From Gonium pectorale (Eukaryota > Chlorophyta > Chlorophyceae > Chlamydomonadales > Volvocaceae): a stretch of 46,205 nucleotides of DNA. The notes below the pieces were generated by a model. It was not told the DNA's origin. It did not search any database and saw only the letters and a list, made by a program, of their open reading frames with translations. The stretch covers positions 1,877,113 through 1,923,317 of the forward strand of contig LSYV01000014.1 of the NCBI GenBank assembly GCA_001584585.1, in the 5' to 3' direction. The position numbers and the translations under genes were made by a program. Positions 23,402 to 33,928 of this stretch are shown here, piece after piece; position 1 is the first letter of the stretch, and each line of letters starts with the position of its first letter.

Positions 23402-23914
23402 GTTCCGGTGCGTGATGTTCAGGGCGTCACCGCCCCAGCGTTGATACAGAGGCCAACTATCATAAAGACGTCTATATGCCTAAAATGAATGGAAATCCAC
23501 AGAGTGACGGTACACCAGCCTACTACACCGTACGACATGATAGCGGCTATCCAGTAGAGCACTCCCTGACCTTCGATAGAGGATGCGCGTAAACCAAACC
23601 TATGTGCCAAGCCATGATAGGCCTGCATTCATTGTAGGTCACTGCTCAACAGCTCGCCCATAGAATGTCGCGAAGGCATGCATATGGGCGGGGCGCATTG
23701 TGCAATATTGACGACATCGAAAAGATCGAGCAGATTAAGGTGCATTCTGTTACATGTGAAGGGCACGCAGCCGTATCATACATACATCACGAGGCACAGT
23801 GGCACACCAGCAATTCCGCCAAACGAAGCCTTCGGGTCGTAACCCCACCCGTATGCCGTGCACCGCGCAGCGGGTCGTACAGCACCACGGCCACTGATGC
23901 GAGCTGAAGACCTT

Positions 23915-23975
23915 GGTAGGCACCGAAGGCGTACTGTCGGGCGCAAGTAAGGGGGCGCCGAAAGCTTGGGTTGCG
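23915..23975 (+). repeat. Dispersed repeat, copy 2 (TAGGCRCCGAAGGCGTA)
   Basis: Matches 19873-19930. The first 30 nt differ at about three positions, and a GGTTGCGGACA block follows after a short insertion. It is on the same strand as the other copy. Confidence 0.5.
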
Positions 23976-24497
23976 GACACGGGTGCGGGTGGGTAGTGCC
24001 GGATGGAAAGAGCAGTTACCCAACAATTACCGGTAAACGAGGTCAGTTTTTTTGAAGTGAAGCAAGCAAGCTCTCTCAAGAGGTAAGACGCGATTCCCAG
24101 CTAAGTTTAGCAAGGCGACTACGGCCCTTCGAAGCTGGCGGGCGGCGGCCCAGGTGCTTCGGAACGGACCTGCCTAAGCAATCACATTGACACATCGTCG
24201 ACCGCTCGCCGGGCCCTCACCCTCTACATATCTTCAGGTAACTATACCGGTGGCACACACCGGGAGGGCCCGTCTGCTCGTATACCTCGCCCGCCGCCAT
24301 GCCCTGTACTAGGCGCCCTGCTGGAAACATCACACCTCCGGGTGTGTACGTCCGTAGAGGTTGCCTTCCCTGTTTCCGGTTCTCTTTTTTGACATACCAA
24401 GGTACCGAGACAGGCTGCGGCGGGCCGGGCTTACGCCGGTGCCACCGAGGCTGATGAAGATAATGCAATATCACTGCCGAGGAGCACTTCGCCGTCC

Positions 24498-24502
24498 TTA
24501 CA
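24498..24502 (-). terminator. Possible TGTAA polyadenylation signal of the FHA gene
   Basis: TGTAA on the minus strand, about 510 nt past the FHA stop codon. TGTAA is the usual poly(A) word in volvocine algae. The word is short and the distance is on the long side, so this is a weak call. Confidence 0.3.
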
Positions 24503-25012
24503 CGCCTTCAAGCATACAGCTATTACTTCTAAAGTTCCCATGACGCCATGCGGACTCGCCAAACGCATACAGCCGTCACTCTCAATTTAATTTCCCCGCT
24601 AGTATGTAGGAGCCCGCAAGGGCACACCATACGCGCCAGAGACAACAAACCCGGCCACCGGTGCCATTACCGCATCCTCTAGGCAAGGATCCAAGACACA
24701 CGCTACGCCTGGGGTCATAGCGTCCGTTTGAACAACCGCCAACTGCCAACCATCGTGCAAAGCACATCTGGAATTTCCAATGCACTTGCACGCAAGGACC
24801 CGGGCAAGGCTCATCTCGCATGATGAACCACTTTATTGCTAGCCACCGCCAAGGACTCTCTGTTCAGCCAGTCTGTACAGCATGTCCTTGCTCACCAGTA
24901 CGAACGCCTCCGCCAGCCCGAGTTTGAATGTCGTGTCTCCCAAACACTTAGTATAGCCCGCTGCTCGCATCCATGACCAAAAAGATTATAACCCGCGGCT
25001 CAGCTCCAGCCC

Positions 25013-26848
25013 TTAGGCGACATCATCCGCTACCTTCTGCAGAACAAACTTGGCGAGGAACTCGTCGCCTGTGACCCACGGGTCGGGGACGGGTCAGGGA
25101 TCCACGCGTCAGGGAGGCACACGAGGCCAGGCACGCATGACGCAGCTATTCTGAGCTACGGGCTCCTTCAAGACTTAACACGCTAAGCTGAGGGTTTTGT
25201 TCACTCTGGAGGCAGACACTCGGGCGCCGGCGGGACGCCGTCAAGCCCTTAGGGCTTGCGATGCGGCCATGTGGCCCAGAACCCTCTTACAACGAGCCCA
25301 TCGCTGGCTGGGCCGCACATGGACCCTTTTGGGATGTAGGGACAGCTGCAGGTTGGGCGTTGGGCGACGTGTACAGTTCTGCAGCGCCCCACGTTCCCAC
25401 CCCTCAGGATATTCCCCTTCTTCATCACAGTCGCATCGGCAGGTACTGCATGGCGAGCCGAGGACCGACATGACTGACACAAACGCGGGGCGGCAAGGGC
25501 TTACCGAAGACAATCTCCCCGCCGATGGGCACCTCGACGTAGTCCATGGCCTTGATCTCGCTTCCGTTCACCATGGTTCCGTTGGTGCTGTTGACGTCAA
25601 TCACAAGCAACTTGTCGCCCTCTTGAGGCATGGAGGGGCGTGGCAAGGAGCACACACTGTCAGGGAGACGGGTTGCGGGACTGCGTGCAAGCTGCAAGGC
25701 TGGACACAATGAGAAGGTTAACACGCCGGCACCTGTTGCTAGGTTGCTACAGACGAATAAGCCGAATTAGTTTTGGCACGTCGGCACCAGATTTCCTCCA
25801 TTCCGCACAACCTCAAACACGCTCCCCTGCTCGCGTTGGCCAGGGTGCAGGGGTCTGTTACCAGCGCATGGCGTCTATCTGCGCCCACGAGAAGCGCGGC
25901 CCCACTTCTCACGAGGCTCACGAGGCGCAGAGGAACGACCCGCATGCCAACAAGCACAGTAGCCTCCTAGCGGCTACAATGCTTACCCACGCGCTCACGG
26001 CGCAATCCTCCCAGGCACCTGGCTCCCCATCATGCATTGCCCTGGCGCAAAGCGGCGCGATGCGGCTTCCGCACGACACTCGACCCAGCGCCGGAGCGGC
26101 CACCCCGCAGCCCACACACGAACGCACGTTTTCCTTTTCAACACGAACGCATGCGCGCGGCCCGCGCCGGCACGCACCAACGGTCAGGATGGCGTGGCGG
26201 CTGGAGACGGTCGGCACGGGCAGGATAATGTCGCACGGCTCCACCCGTCCGACATCCAAGGTCCCCTCCCTGAGCGCGATCGGCCCCGGCAGTGACACCT
26301 TCTCGCCATCCAGGTGGTCACAGGCGCCGCTGCCTGCACTCGAAGGAGGAGGGGGCACACAGTCGAGCGCACACAGTTGGGCGTAGCCGGATACTGAGCA
26401 CGCAGTTATGAATGCATATAATACACAGCCCGACGTAGCCGGATCTTGAAGGATTCAAATCGCTGGGCGGGGGGAGGGTCGAATGAGGAAGATGGGGGGG
26501 CGAGGTGGGCAGGCTGTTGCGGATGCCGCCGGCCCCCTCCGGGCCGAGGGTAGAGCCCGGGGGCGGCAACCGCGTAGGAGCGTTGAAAGAGGTACCAGCG
26601 TCGGCACCGAAGGCACGGCACGGCCAGACCCTCGCCCAGAAAACTTACCAGTCGGCTGAAGCACAAGCTTGTTGGCAACGGCTAGGCGGCTGCTACGGGA
26701 CGGGGCATCTGCAGATGCAACGTGCTGACGTGGAGGAAGGTGCGACCCAGATATTCCAATGAAAATCAAGATCTGCATACTCAAGCCACTTACTGGCCCT
26801 TGTGCGGGTGCAAGCCACAGCCGAGCGACCGAACGAGCGAGCGAGCAT
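25013..26848 (-). CDS. Plastid-targeted FHA-domain protein
   Basis: Small phosphothreonine-binding protein, 147 aa. Minus-strand exons: 26794-26848, 26649-26708, 26178-26333, 25505-25621 and 25013-25068, all phase-consistent. The start at 26848 gives MLARSFGRSAVACTRTRANA, an acid-free Arg/Ser/Ala peptide typical of algal chloroplast transit sequences. An upstream in-frame ATG at 26917 is possible. The FHA domain runs from KLVLQPTG (~32) to the end. The signature residues are TLDVGR (Gly67-Arg68), TVSSRHAIL (Ser83-Arg84-His85), and VNSTNGTMVNG (Asn101 to Gly109), then GGEIVFGDEFLAKF. It resembles the stand-alone plant chloroplast SMAD/FHA proteins in which the domain makes up nearly the whole mature protein. 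All phosphopeptide-contacting residues are present. Partner and pathway are unknown. Confidence 0.88.
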
Positions 26849-27608
26849 GGCGACCTGCGCCGGAAGGCTGCGATCAGCTGGCCTCGATCGATCAGGCCGA
26901 AAGCATTGTACATTCATCCATGTGGCGCAACAACAGGATAAGAGATCACGCTACTGTGGCTGGCCAGCTCTTCCAGCAGTGCGGCAGACCGTCGCATGTT
27001 TTTATGAACGTGATAAGCTTCAAGTGACAAGGTCAACTTTGCAGCTGCCTATGTTGCCGACGAAATGTATGCAACACCGGCTGCTGACGGTGGCCAGGTC
27101 GCACCTTGCAGGCGGCGCTGCTGTTGTATCGGATGTTATCTCGGGTAGCAGTGCAGGGCAATCAAGCGACAAAAGTTTCGAACCGGGTATTGGAGGTTCC
27201 GGACTCCATCGCTCGTCCAACCCGTAGCCCCCGGCAGTTCCCCTCCTCTACGGTGGAGCTGCGTGACCGCTCCTGCGCCTCCGCAATCCACGAGTCGCGA
27301 TCGTCTTGGGCACGCCGTTTCGGCGTACAGACAGAAGAGAGTGTGGCTCAGGACACAAGGCGCATCGGTGCGCATCCATAAAACACGTGAGAAATATCAT
27401 ACGCAGTCATTGTAATCATCGGGGTCGCAACTACAGGCCACTGTAGACACGCGGGGTCACAGGCCATTCTATTCACGACGTCAACTGCTCAAGGCACCAC
27501 AGTACGGACCCTTAACCCGAACAAACACCAAAACCCACGCAAAAAACCGCCGGTAAGCATCAGTATCCCATTGTAGCTCCTCTCGCTGCAACAGCGCGCC
27601 CTGTATGC
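26849..27608. other. Intergenic region upstream of the FHA gene and downstream of the cupin gene
   Basis: No gene recognised. A tRNA B-box-like word occurs on the minus strand near 27180 but has no foldable T-arm. Overlapping ORFs on both strands at 27000-27400 look accidental. Confidence 0.55.
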
Positions 27609-29587
27609 CTAGGCAGTGGTGGCGCCTGCGTCAGCGGCAGCCGCAGGCACGCCGACCGGCGTCGGCAGCCCCGACTTGGAGACATACTCGGGGTAGCGCG
27701 TGCGGAAGCCCATAGCCCGAGCCAGCGGCGGCACCAGATTCACGGCCGCCTTCCAGAGCAGGGGTGGCACGTCCGTCAGCACCGCGTCCGAGTCAGCGAA
27801 CAACAGCACCATCTGGATGGGGTTCACCTTGTCGAGGCCATCGTGCTGCACGGGTGGTTGACGACGGGCGGTTGATGATTAGCAGTTGAGAGCGCAGTGT
27901 CGAGGCTTGGGAGCATGAGGCTTTCCAGCTACCGGTACTGCTGCGGGCCCGCAGCGCTCCCCTAATCATGGCGCGGGATCTTACCTCTGCGGACAGTGCG
28001 TGCAGCACCTCGAAGAAGCCCTCGTCTGGGACGCCGGGCCGCAGCGTGAACATCACCTCGAGCGGCTCGGAGCCGCCGTTCCAGAAAGTGTGCGGCAGAC
28101 CTATGGATGCGAATGGGCAGCCGGCGGCGGGGTCGATCCAGCCGGTAAGGGGTATGGGCAAGGGGATTGGCACACCGCAGGAAGGGATTCGTGCCGACAG
28201 ATAGGGGCAGCGCGATGGGGTAATGCACGCGCAACATGGCTGTGCGGCCTAGGGTGCCGACAACAGCATGTGCAGCTCATTGTGCCGTACACGCAGGGTG
28301 GTTGCTGCCTTGGGGTAGTTGCTCTGGCGGCGTATCGCATGATCACCCCCGAGCCGGCCACACAGCTGGCGTTCGCACTCCCCGGGGACCCCGGCCCCGC
28401 GGACAGGCCTTGCCACCCCGGAGCCGCAGCCAGCGCCGGCTCACCCGCCGGGATGTTGTGCTTCTGCCCCACCGGCAGCTGCACGATCGTCCCGTTGAGG
28501 TCCACCATCATCACGCCGCCTGCGGGTGGCAGAGTCGAGCAGGCGGGGCAGTCCAGTTGGTTGGCGGTTGGAGACAAGCTGCTGGTGCCGAGGCGCGCCA
28601 CGCTGCCGGTGGACGCGAGTGGGACAGCGTGCAGGAGCTGAGCGGGAATGTTGGCTCGTCAAGTTGGTGGAGACGTAACAGGGTGCCCTGCGCCATCACG
28701 CCGCCTGTGGTTCAAGGGAGCTTGAAGACAGGGGGACACAATTGGCTGTCTAGTCATCGAGTTCGTGTCGTGTCCAGGAGCACTGGGCGCCTTAATTACA
28801 CAGACGGCCGCCCTGTTCAACTGGCCCGTGCAGCCTCGGGCGCTGCCCAGATTCAATTATCCAAAAACGCTAAAGCCACAGTGCCACTCACTAATTGTCT
28901 CGAACTCTTCGTCCTGTTTGTTGTGGATGTGCTTGGGCGGGCTGCAGGGCTTTTCAGGGTAGAAACCCTGGGGGAGGATAGGTACGGCAGCACGAGGAGA
29001 CCATACGGTGGTGAGGCACGCGTTGTCAGGAGGTGCGTCAGGTGGTGCGGCTGCCATGAGGCGGCCATGAGAGCGAGGTAGGGCGACCGGTAGGAAAGCG
29101 ATAGCCGACCGCACACTGGCTGGCACGAGAGGCGTGGGGGCGAGTACATGTCAGGGCGGCACATAAGCGTCCAGGAATGAGTCGAGAGTGAGGGAGTCTG
29201 GGGCACAGGTAGCTCGGGCTGCAGGCCTGATCCATAGAAGACTTGAGGCATTCTAAGCGGAAAGCAAGGAGTGGGACACGAGGTCCGTAGAAAGCAGGGA
29301 AACGGGATCACGCTATGGTTGGGGTTCGGGGGTCCCACGAGAGGCCGTGGGGCAGCAACGCCAGTCTCTCTTGAGGCATAGGTACCGAGTTTGGCGCGCC
29401 ACGCAATAACCTTCCCCACCCTAGCACCCTGCTGCGCGCAGCCCTGCATCCGTCCCCTTGCGCCTCACGTGGCCACGTGAAGTGCAGTAGACATGCACTT
29501 TAAGGTACGCGCCGCCGGTCTCCCTGCTCCGCGTGACAACGGTGTACCTGCCGCAGCGGTCAGACCAGGCCTCAGCCACAACATAAC
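27609..29587 (-). CDS. Single-domain cupin protein (5' end unresolved)
   Basis: Small beta-barrel, probably metal-binding protein. Minus-strand exons: 29469-29587, 28892-28967, 28445-28519, 27985-28100 and 27609-27845; 207 complete codons plus a split first codon. The sequence runs GRYTVVTRSRETGGAYLKV, then FYPEKPCSPPKHIH. Both cupin motifs are exact. Motif 1 is HIH-x4-E-x6-G (HIHNKQDEEFETISG, crossing a splice junction). Motif 2 is G-x5-PAG-x2-H-x3-N (GQKHNIPAGLPHTFWN, also crossing a junction). The two His plus Glu of motif 1 and the His of motif 2 are the expected metal ligands. After the barrel comes GVPDEGFFEVLHAL and a helical tail with FADSDAVLTD. The first exon shown starts at an acceptor (or continues upstream only to a TAA at 29607), so the initiator Met lies in an exon I could not place. 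The reaction is not predictable from sequence. Confidence 0.82.
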
Positions 29588-29606
29588 CTGCACGGCCAAT
29601 GAGGCT

Positions 29607-29759
29607 TTACTTTTTGGTGTCTTTCGACTTGGTCTCCCAAATGCCCACGTCGTCGTTGAAGTTTAAACGCTTCATATTACTGTTCATGTATCGTGTGCCA
29701 CCGATAATGACAGCGACAATGAGGACAAAATATTTGGTTGCTCGGAAATTGCTCGCCAT
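29607..29759 (-). CDS. Small 50-aa single-pass membrane protein
   Basis: Uninterrupted ATG-to-TAA ORF of 51 codons, too short for most gene finders. It starts MASNFRATKYFVLIVAVIIG, with a predicted transmembrane helix at about 9-22, followed by GTRYMNSNMKRLNF and a charged tail ending ETKSKDTKK. The initiation context is GCAGCCATGGCG, good for a green alga. Codon use is less GC-biased than its neighbours. The layout (short basic N-terminus, one helix, hydrophilic tail) resembles small accessory subunits of mitochondrial inner-membrane complexes, but no family was recognised. Its stop lies 20 nt upstream of, and in the same reading frame as, the first visible exon of the cupin gene. It could therefore instead be a 5' piece of that gene interrupted by the TAA. 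Confidence 0.5.
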   Translation of the reverse strand: MASNFRATKYFVLIVAVIIGGTRYMNSNMKRLNFNDDVGIWETKSKDTKK

Positions 29760-29992
29760 GGCTGCTTCGTGCTCGGCTCTTGCTGTATTGGTGTAATGCG
29801 AAGCAGTAAGCTACGGACTGTACAACACGGTGCATGAGTACAGACCCGACTGATATCTACGCCAAGTGTGCACGGTCAAGGTCGTCGGGTCGTACCAGTT
29901 GTACAACTGACACATGTGACGTAGGCAGACGGACATCGCCTGATGCTCCGCATCACAATGCTATGGGCCGATGAGGCTAAGGTAAAAATAGA

Positions 29993-30090
29993 GAAAACTG
30001 CAAAGAAAGAGGGAGCCCGCCTCGACGGCCATACACGCCCGAAGGCGCGACGTTTCCAGTAGGACGGGCGGGTACAGAGCAAGACATGTG
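29993..30090 (+). repeat. Dispersed repeat, copy A (CCCGAAGG-GCGACG)
   Basis: Similar to 35153-35250 in the same orientation. Shared order: AGAAAAC, CATAC, CCCGAAGGCGCGACG or CCCGAAGGTGCGACG, AGTAGG, GGGTACA, and GACATG or GGCATG. It is near the left edge of the retroelement remnant. Confidence 0.55.
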
Positions 30091-30199
30091 ACATTCGTCC
30101 CGCCCCCCAAAAGATCGGCCTATCAGCTTACCCGGTTTGTCGAACTACACCTGGTGGACCGCTACCTGTCAAGGTTGAGTCAAGAATGTTGAGTCAAGG

Positions 30200-30952
30200 A
30201 TGCCGCCCACCGCCCTCCAGGCCATCGCAGACGCGGCCGTTCCCCCTTCAGCCCCTCCTGCCCCACCACCCCCCGCCCCTGCCGCCCCCCACATCGCGCC
30301 CGCCGCGGCACCCACCGCCGCCACACCTCTGGGCGCCGCTGATGCTGTGGCCGCACCGGCTTACTACCAGGCCACCACTGCCGACGCGATGGCATCTCAT
30401 TTCGCGCGGGAATATGAAAGGCTCCGCCCCTGGGGCCTCCGGTATGATACGTCGCTTCAACCAGCTTACTACGCAGGAAAATGCACAAGACCCCGCCTTC
30501 CATGCGTTTCCTGGCGTGCTCGCAACGTTGCCCGGCCTCGGAACTCAGTGACATTGTCACCGCCGCACTCCGCGCTGTATCCACTGAATTCTGCCGCCGC
30601 TGGCGCACCGCCTACAACTCCGAGCCATGGTACTGTTTCAATTCGGCCGACGTCATGACCACCGTCCACCGCTTCAACGCTGCCGCCATTCCCGCCGCCG
30701 CAGTGGACCCCATGGCCGCCTACGACTTCACCCGCCTATACACAAACATCCCGCTCGACGACCTCTGCCGTTCCATCGACAAGCTGGCCCGCACCTGCCT
30801 GGAAGGCTTCGCCGGCATTGAAGTCCTGACGACGCTTCCAGCGCGCCAGCACCCGGACGCCCAGCCGGTCCACACGGCACGCCTGGTCCCGGACGCCCCC
30901 TCCTGCACCTACTCGGCCCAAGGCCGCCACGTCCGCCGCTTTTTTGATGCCG
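30200..30952 (+). mobile_element. Reverse-transcriptase remnant, Penelope-like, frameshifted and cut by an assembly gap
   Basis: A Pro/Ala-rich leader (30200-30476) is followed, after a one-base frame change near 30475, by a frame starting about 30476. This second frame reads GKMHKTPPSMRFLACS, a match to the K-x-HK...RFIACS block of Penelope-like reverse transcriptases. Next come ELSDIVTAALRAVSTEFCRR and MAAYDFTRLYTNIPLDDL, the first catalytic-Asp motif (FDFxxLYTNIP), with Asp and Phe both present. Sequence then runs into the N gap, so the YxDD motif and any endonuclease domain cannot be seen. No terminal repeats were found. It is a degraded or misassembled copy. Assignment to the Penelope-like group, rather than another non-LTR RT, is tentative. 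Confidence 0.6.
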
Positions 30953-31063
30953 NNNNNNNNNNNNNNNNNNNNNNNNNNNNNNNNNNNNNNNNNNNNNNNN
31001 NNNNNNNNNNNNNNNNNNNNNNNNNNNNNNNNNNNNNNNNNNNNNNNNNNNNNNNNNNNNNNN
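30953..31063. other. Assembly gap (111 N)
   Basis: Run of N inside the retroelement remnant. Sequence on the two sides does not continue a single reading frame, so gap size and local order may be wrong. Confidence 0.99.
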
Positions 31064-31379
31064 CGTTTTTTTCAAGGATGTCAAGGTACATCGTTGTCGT
31101 CCAGCCCTTCCACCCGGGTGCCGTCACCACCATATGATGTCCACAACAGGCACACGCCCACACGCACATTGACAGCCCGGCGCTGGAATCGCAGCTCACT
31201 CGGTGGCGCTCCGCGTCCAACTTCCGCGTCCGCAGGTGTGTAAACATGGCGTTGAGAGAGCGACCCAACCGATCTAACCCAGGCACGCAGGGCACGCTGA
31301 GGCGCAGGTAGAGGTACCACGCGGCCGGCTCCTGGGACTTCCCCACCTGCCCCCTTCATGCTTCAGCAAACATGTGCTT

Positions 31380-31529
31380 ACAGGCTTGACCGCAGAGCCG
31401 TCGGCTCTGCTTGACCATTGCCTGTACCTCCGAGACCTCTGCTCCGAGACCACTCCGGAACGCTTCATTTCTGCGTCTGACGTTACGCTGCCACTCATAG
31501 AATACAAGTGTATAAGCGCTGGTATGTAA
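31380..31529 (+). mobile_element. Possible second retroelement coding fragment
   Basis: A 49-codon open stretch ending in TAA. It reads LTAEPSALLDHCLYLRDLC, then TPERFISASDVTLPLIEY. The phrase ERFISASDV resembles the start of the first catalytic motif of some reverse transcriptases (ASDVxxLYPSI), but the LYPSI part is not preserved. It is probably part of the same degraded element as 30200-30952. Confidence 0.3.
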
Positions 31530-31712
31530 AAGCGCTGGTAGCGCCCCGCCACGTCAGCCTCTCCCGTGAGCCTCTCCTGTATTGTTGTTCCAAGGTCTGT
31601 CCGTTGTATATCTTGCCGCCTCAGACCCGGTGGCGTACTGTTCAGGTTCAGGTGTTGGTCGGCTGGTCGTTAGGGCTAGAGCGGCTCCGCTCTCCATGCA
31701 GCGGCTGTGAGA

Positions 31713-33928
31713 ATGGCGTCTCTGATACGCGCGAGCACCGCACGAGAGCACCGCGAAGCCCTGCATGTCGCAAGGCCGGTGCACAAGGCGGGCCCTTCTT
31801 CTCATGCCCACGCCCTCACCCGCGCGGACGAAAAGCACGGGGCTCACTCGGAGGAACACACGGCCTGCTCGCCGACTGATTCCTATCTGGAGTCCAGCTC
31901 CCGTGCCAGCTTCGAGTCGACTTTCTCCCAGCTATCTTTGGCGGCCAGCTTGGACTTCCTCCCTCTGGCGCCATGCTTCTCAGCCACCAGCCGCGTGCGG
32001 ACGCCCCTGCCGGATGAGCATGCGTCCTATCTTCGGAAGGTCATGAAGAAGCTGCGCCCTGGCCAGCAGCTGCCGGCGCGCAAGGTGCGCCTCGCCCCAT
32101 CGGCCCTGTAGCAAACCAGGGCAACCCGCTAGGAGCGCCCCGTGGTATTTCCCCAAAAACTTGGGCTCCGCCCCCCAGGTCAGCCCCTTTCTGGAGGAAT
32201 ACAAATACATATGCATCGTCCGCATGCCGCCGCAGGTTCGCCCGCTGGGCCGAGGTGGCGTGGGCGAGGTGCACCTGCTGGAGTTGGACCTGCCGTGCGG
32301 CGAGCGGCTGCACATCGCGCACAAGGCAATCGTCTGCCGCAAGTGGGTACGCAGCCGTGGGTGCGTTGCTGCGCCGGCACTGGATTGCGCCTGGGCGCCA
32401 GCTGCCGGTTGCCGGTTGCTCACAAAGCGTCCACCGCAACTGGTGTTGATGCAAGTGCCCTTGGGGGAGCGCGCGCACAGACGTTTGGTAAACGTGGAGC
32501 GCCGGTCATGCGCCATGGGGAGTGAGGGGTGGCACGATGCCCGGGAAGCGGCGATGGGCTGCGCACGATCGGCGCTGCGCCGGGGCGATGCCTGCCTATC
32601 GGGTGGCCTCCGGTGCCAAGCCTGCGCCCCCGGCCTGTGGCTGCCGGGCTGGGCGGGTCGCTTGGCGCCGGCGCCTCGGCCCCACACCTTTCCCCTGGCT
32701 CCTCCCGTTCCCACCACCTTGGCCTCGCCTCGCCTCCCCTCCACGCCACGCCAGGTACGACGCCGCGCGCCACGCCCGGGAGGTCGCTGCCATGGAGCTC
32801 GCCGCCGCCGCCTGCCCCTTCGTGCTGCGCCTCTACGGCGCCAGCCACCCTGGCAAGCCGCCCTATGGCCTGTACACCGAGTTCGCGCCGCTGGGCTCGC
32901 TGCACGACCTCATACAGGCGCGGCGGGCGGCCGCCGGGCCAGGCGCCAGGCGGCCCACCGCGCCTCCCCTCTTCTCAGACGGGGAGGTGCGCTGGCTGGC
33001 GGCCCGCGTGCTGACGGCCCTGCGCCACGTCCATGCGCTGGGCATGGTGCACCGCGACGTCTCGCCACACAACATCTACCGCACCGCCTCGGGCGCGCCG
33101 CTTTTGGCGGACTTCGACGCCGCTGAGATGGTGGACGACAAGGGGTTGGTGTACCCGCGCGGCCGCGGGGGCGGCCTGGTGGGCCGCCTTGCAACGGCGG
33201 CGCCCGAGGTGCGCGCGGCGGCGTACGGCGGCGGCGGGCCGTACGGCAAGAAGGCGGACATGTGGGGGCTGGGCGCGGTGCTTTTGGAGATGGTTTCGGA
33301 GCAGAGCGTGGCGGACGGGCCCGAGCTGGCGGGCTGCTCGGCGGCGCTGCGGGGGCTGCTGCTGGAGGGCCTGCTCGTGCCGCAGGTGCGTGGGGCGCGG
33401 GCGCTGGAGGCTCTCAGCCCCATGGCTCTGGGTTTGGGCCTGCGAGAGTGAAGCGATGGCGTGGGACCAGGACCGCACGACCCAGGGCGCTGGGCAAGCT
33501 GGGGCAAGGCATGGGGCACCACGTCGGGAGTGCACGACCCTGTGCTCGTCACTGGCGGGTCGCCCGACCCCACTGCATCCGTATCACCCGGCCAATGGCG
33601 CTGACCTCCCTTGGGCGACGCGTGCTGTGCTGACCTCGCTCGCGGCTGGAAGCGCGCTCGAGGGTACGGCCTCGGGCGCAGCTTCCGGCTTCTGGACAGC
33701 GCACAGCTTCACCGCCCGCCTGCTCTTGTGCTCGCTGGTTCCCGTCTTGCAAACCAGTTGGATTGCTTTACTTGCCTGCCCTGTGAGTCACCGTGTCGCT
33801 TTGTTGCGTTGCGTTTGCAGGGCCGGCGCCTGGATGCCGAGGCGGCCATGGCGCACCCGTTCTTCGACGGCGTTGACTGGCACAACCTGGAGTTTGAGGA
33901 GGCCCCGCCGGGGCTGCGGGGAGCCTGA
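31713..33928 (+). CDS. Protein kinase with atypical catalytic and DFG motifs
   Basis: Predicted protein kinase, 405 aa. Exons: 31713-32084, 32236-32342, 32755-33385 and 33821-33928, all GT-AG and phase-consistent. Residues 1-115 are Ser/Ala/His-rich and lack a known domain. The kinase domain has the P-loop LGRGGVGEVH (128-137), ATP-site Lys154 in IAHKAI, alpha-C Glu169 in AREVAAM, HRDVSPHN (259-266), LADFDAAE (277-284), TAAPEV (307-312), DMWGLGAVLLEM (328-339) and C-terminal HPFFDGVDW. The last motif resembles the AGC-type lobe end that follows the kinase fold. Two changes stand out: the catalytic-loop Lys of HRDxKxxN is Ser263, and the Gly of DFG is Asp281. The catalytic Asp261, Asn266 and metal-binding Asp279 remain. 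It could be a weak kinase or a scaffold. The substrate is unknown. The last exon may have close paralogues. Confidence 0.85.

Larger units (their letters stand above)
23402..25012. other. Intergenic region between the zinc-cluster gene and the FHA gene
   Basis: No gene supported. It should contain the promoter of the minus-strand unknown gene (left end) and the 3' UTR of the FHA gene (right end). A repeat segment is present at 23915-23975. Short ORFs here (for example 24217-24474 minus) show no motif. Confidence 0.55.

Noticed and set aside
27150..27200. Possible tRNA, from a GGTTCGAAA word on the minus strand
   Set aside because: The flanking five-base T-stem arms do not pair and no anticodon or acceptor arm can be drawn.
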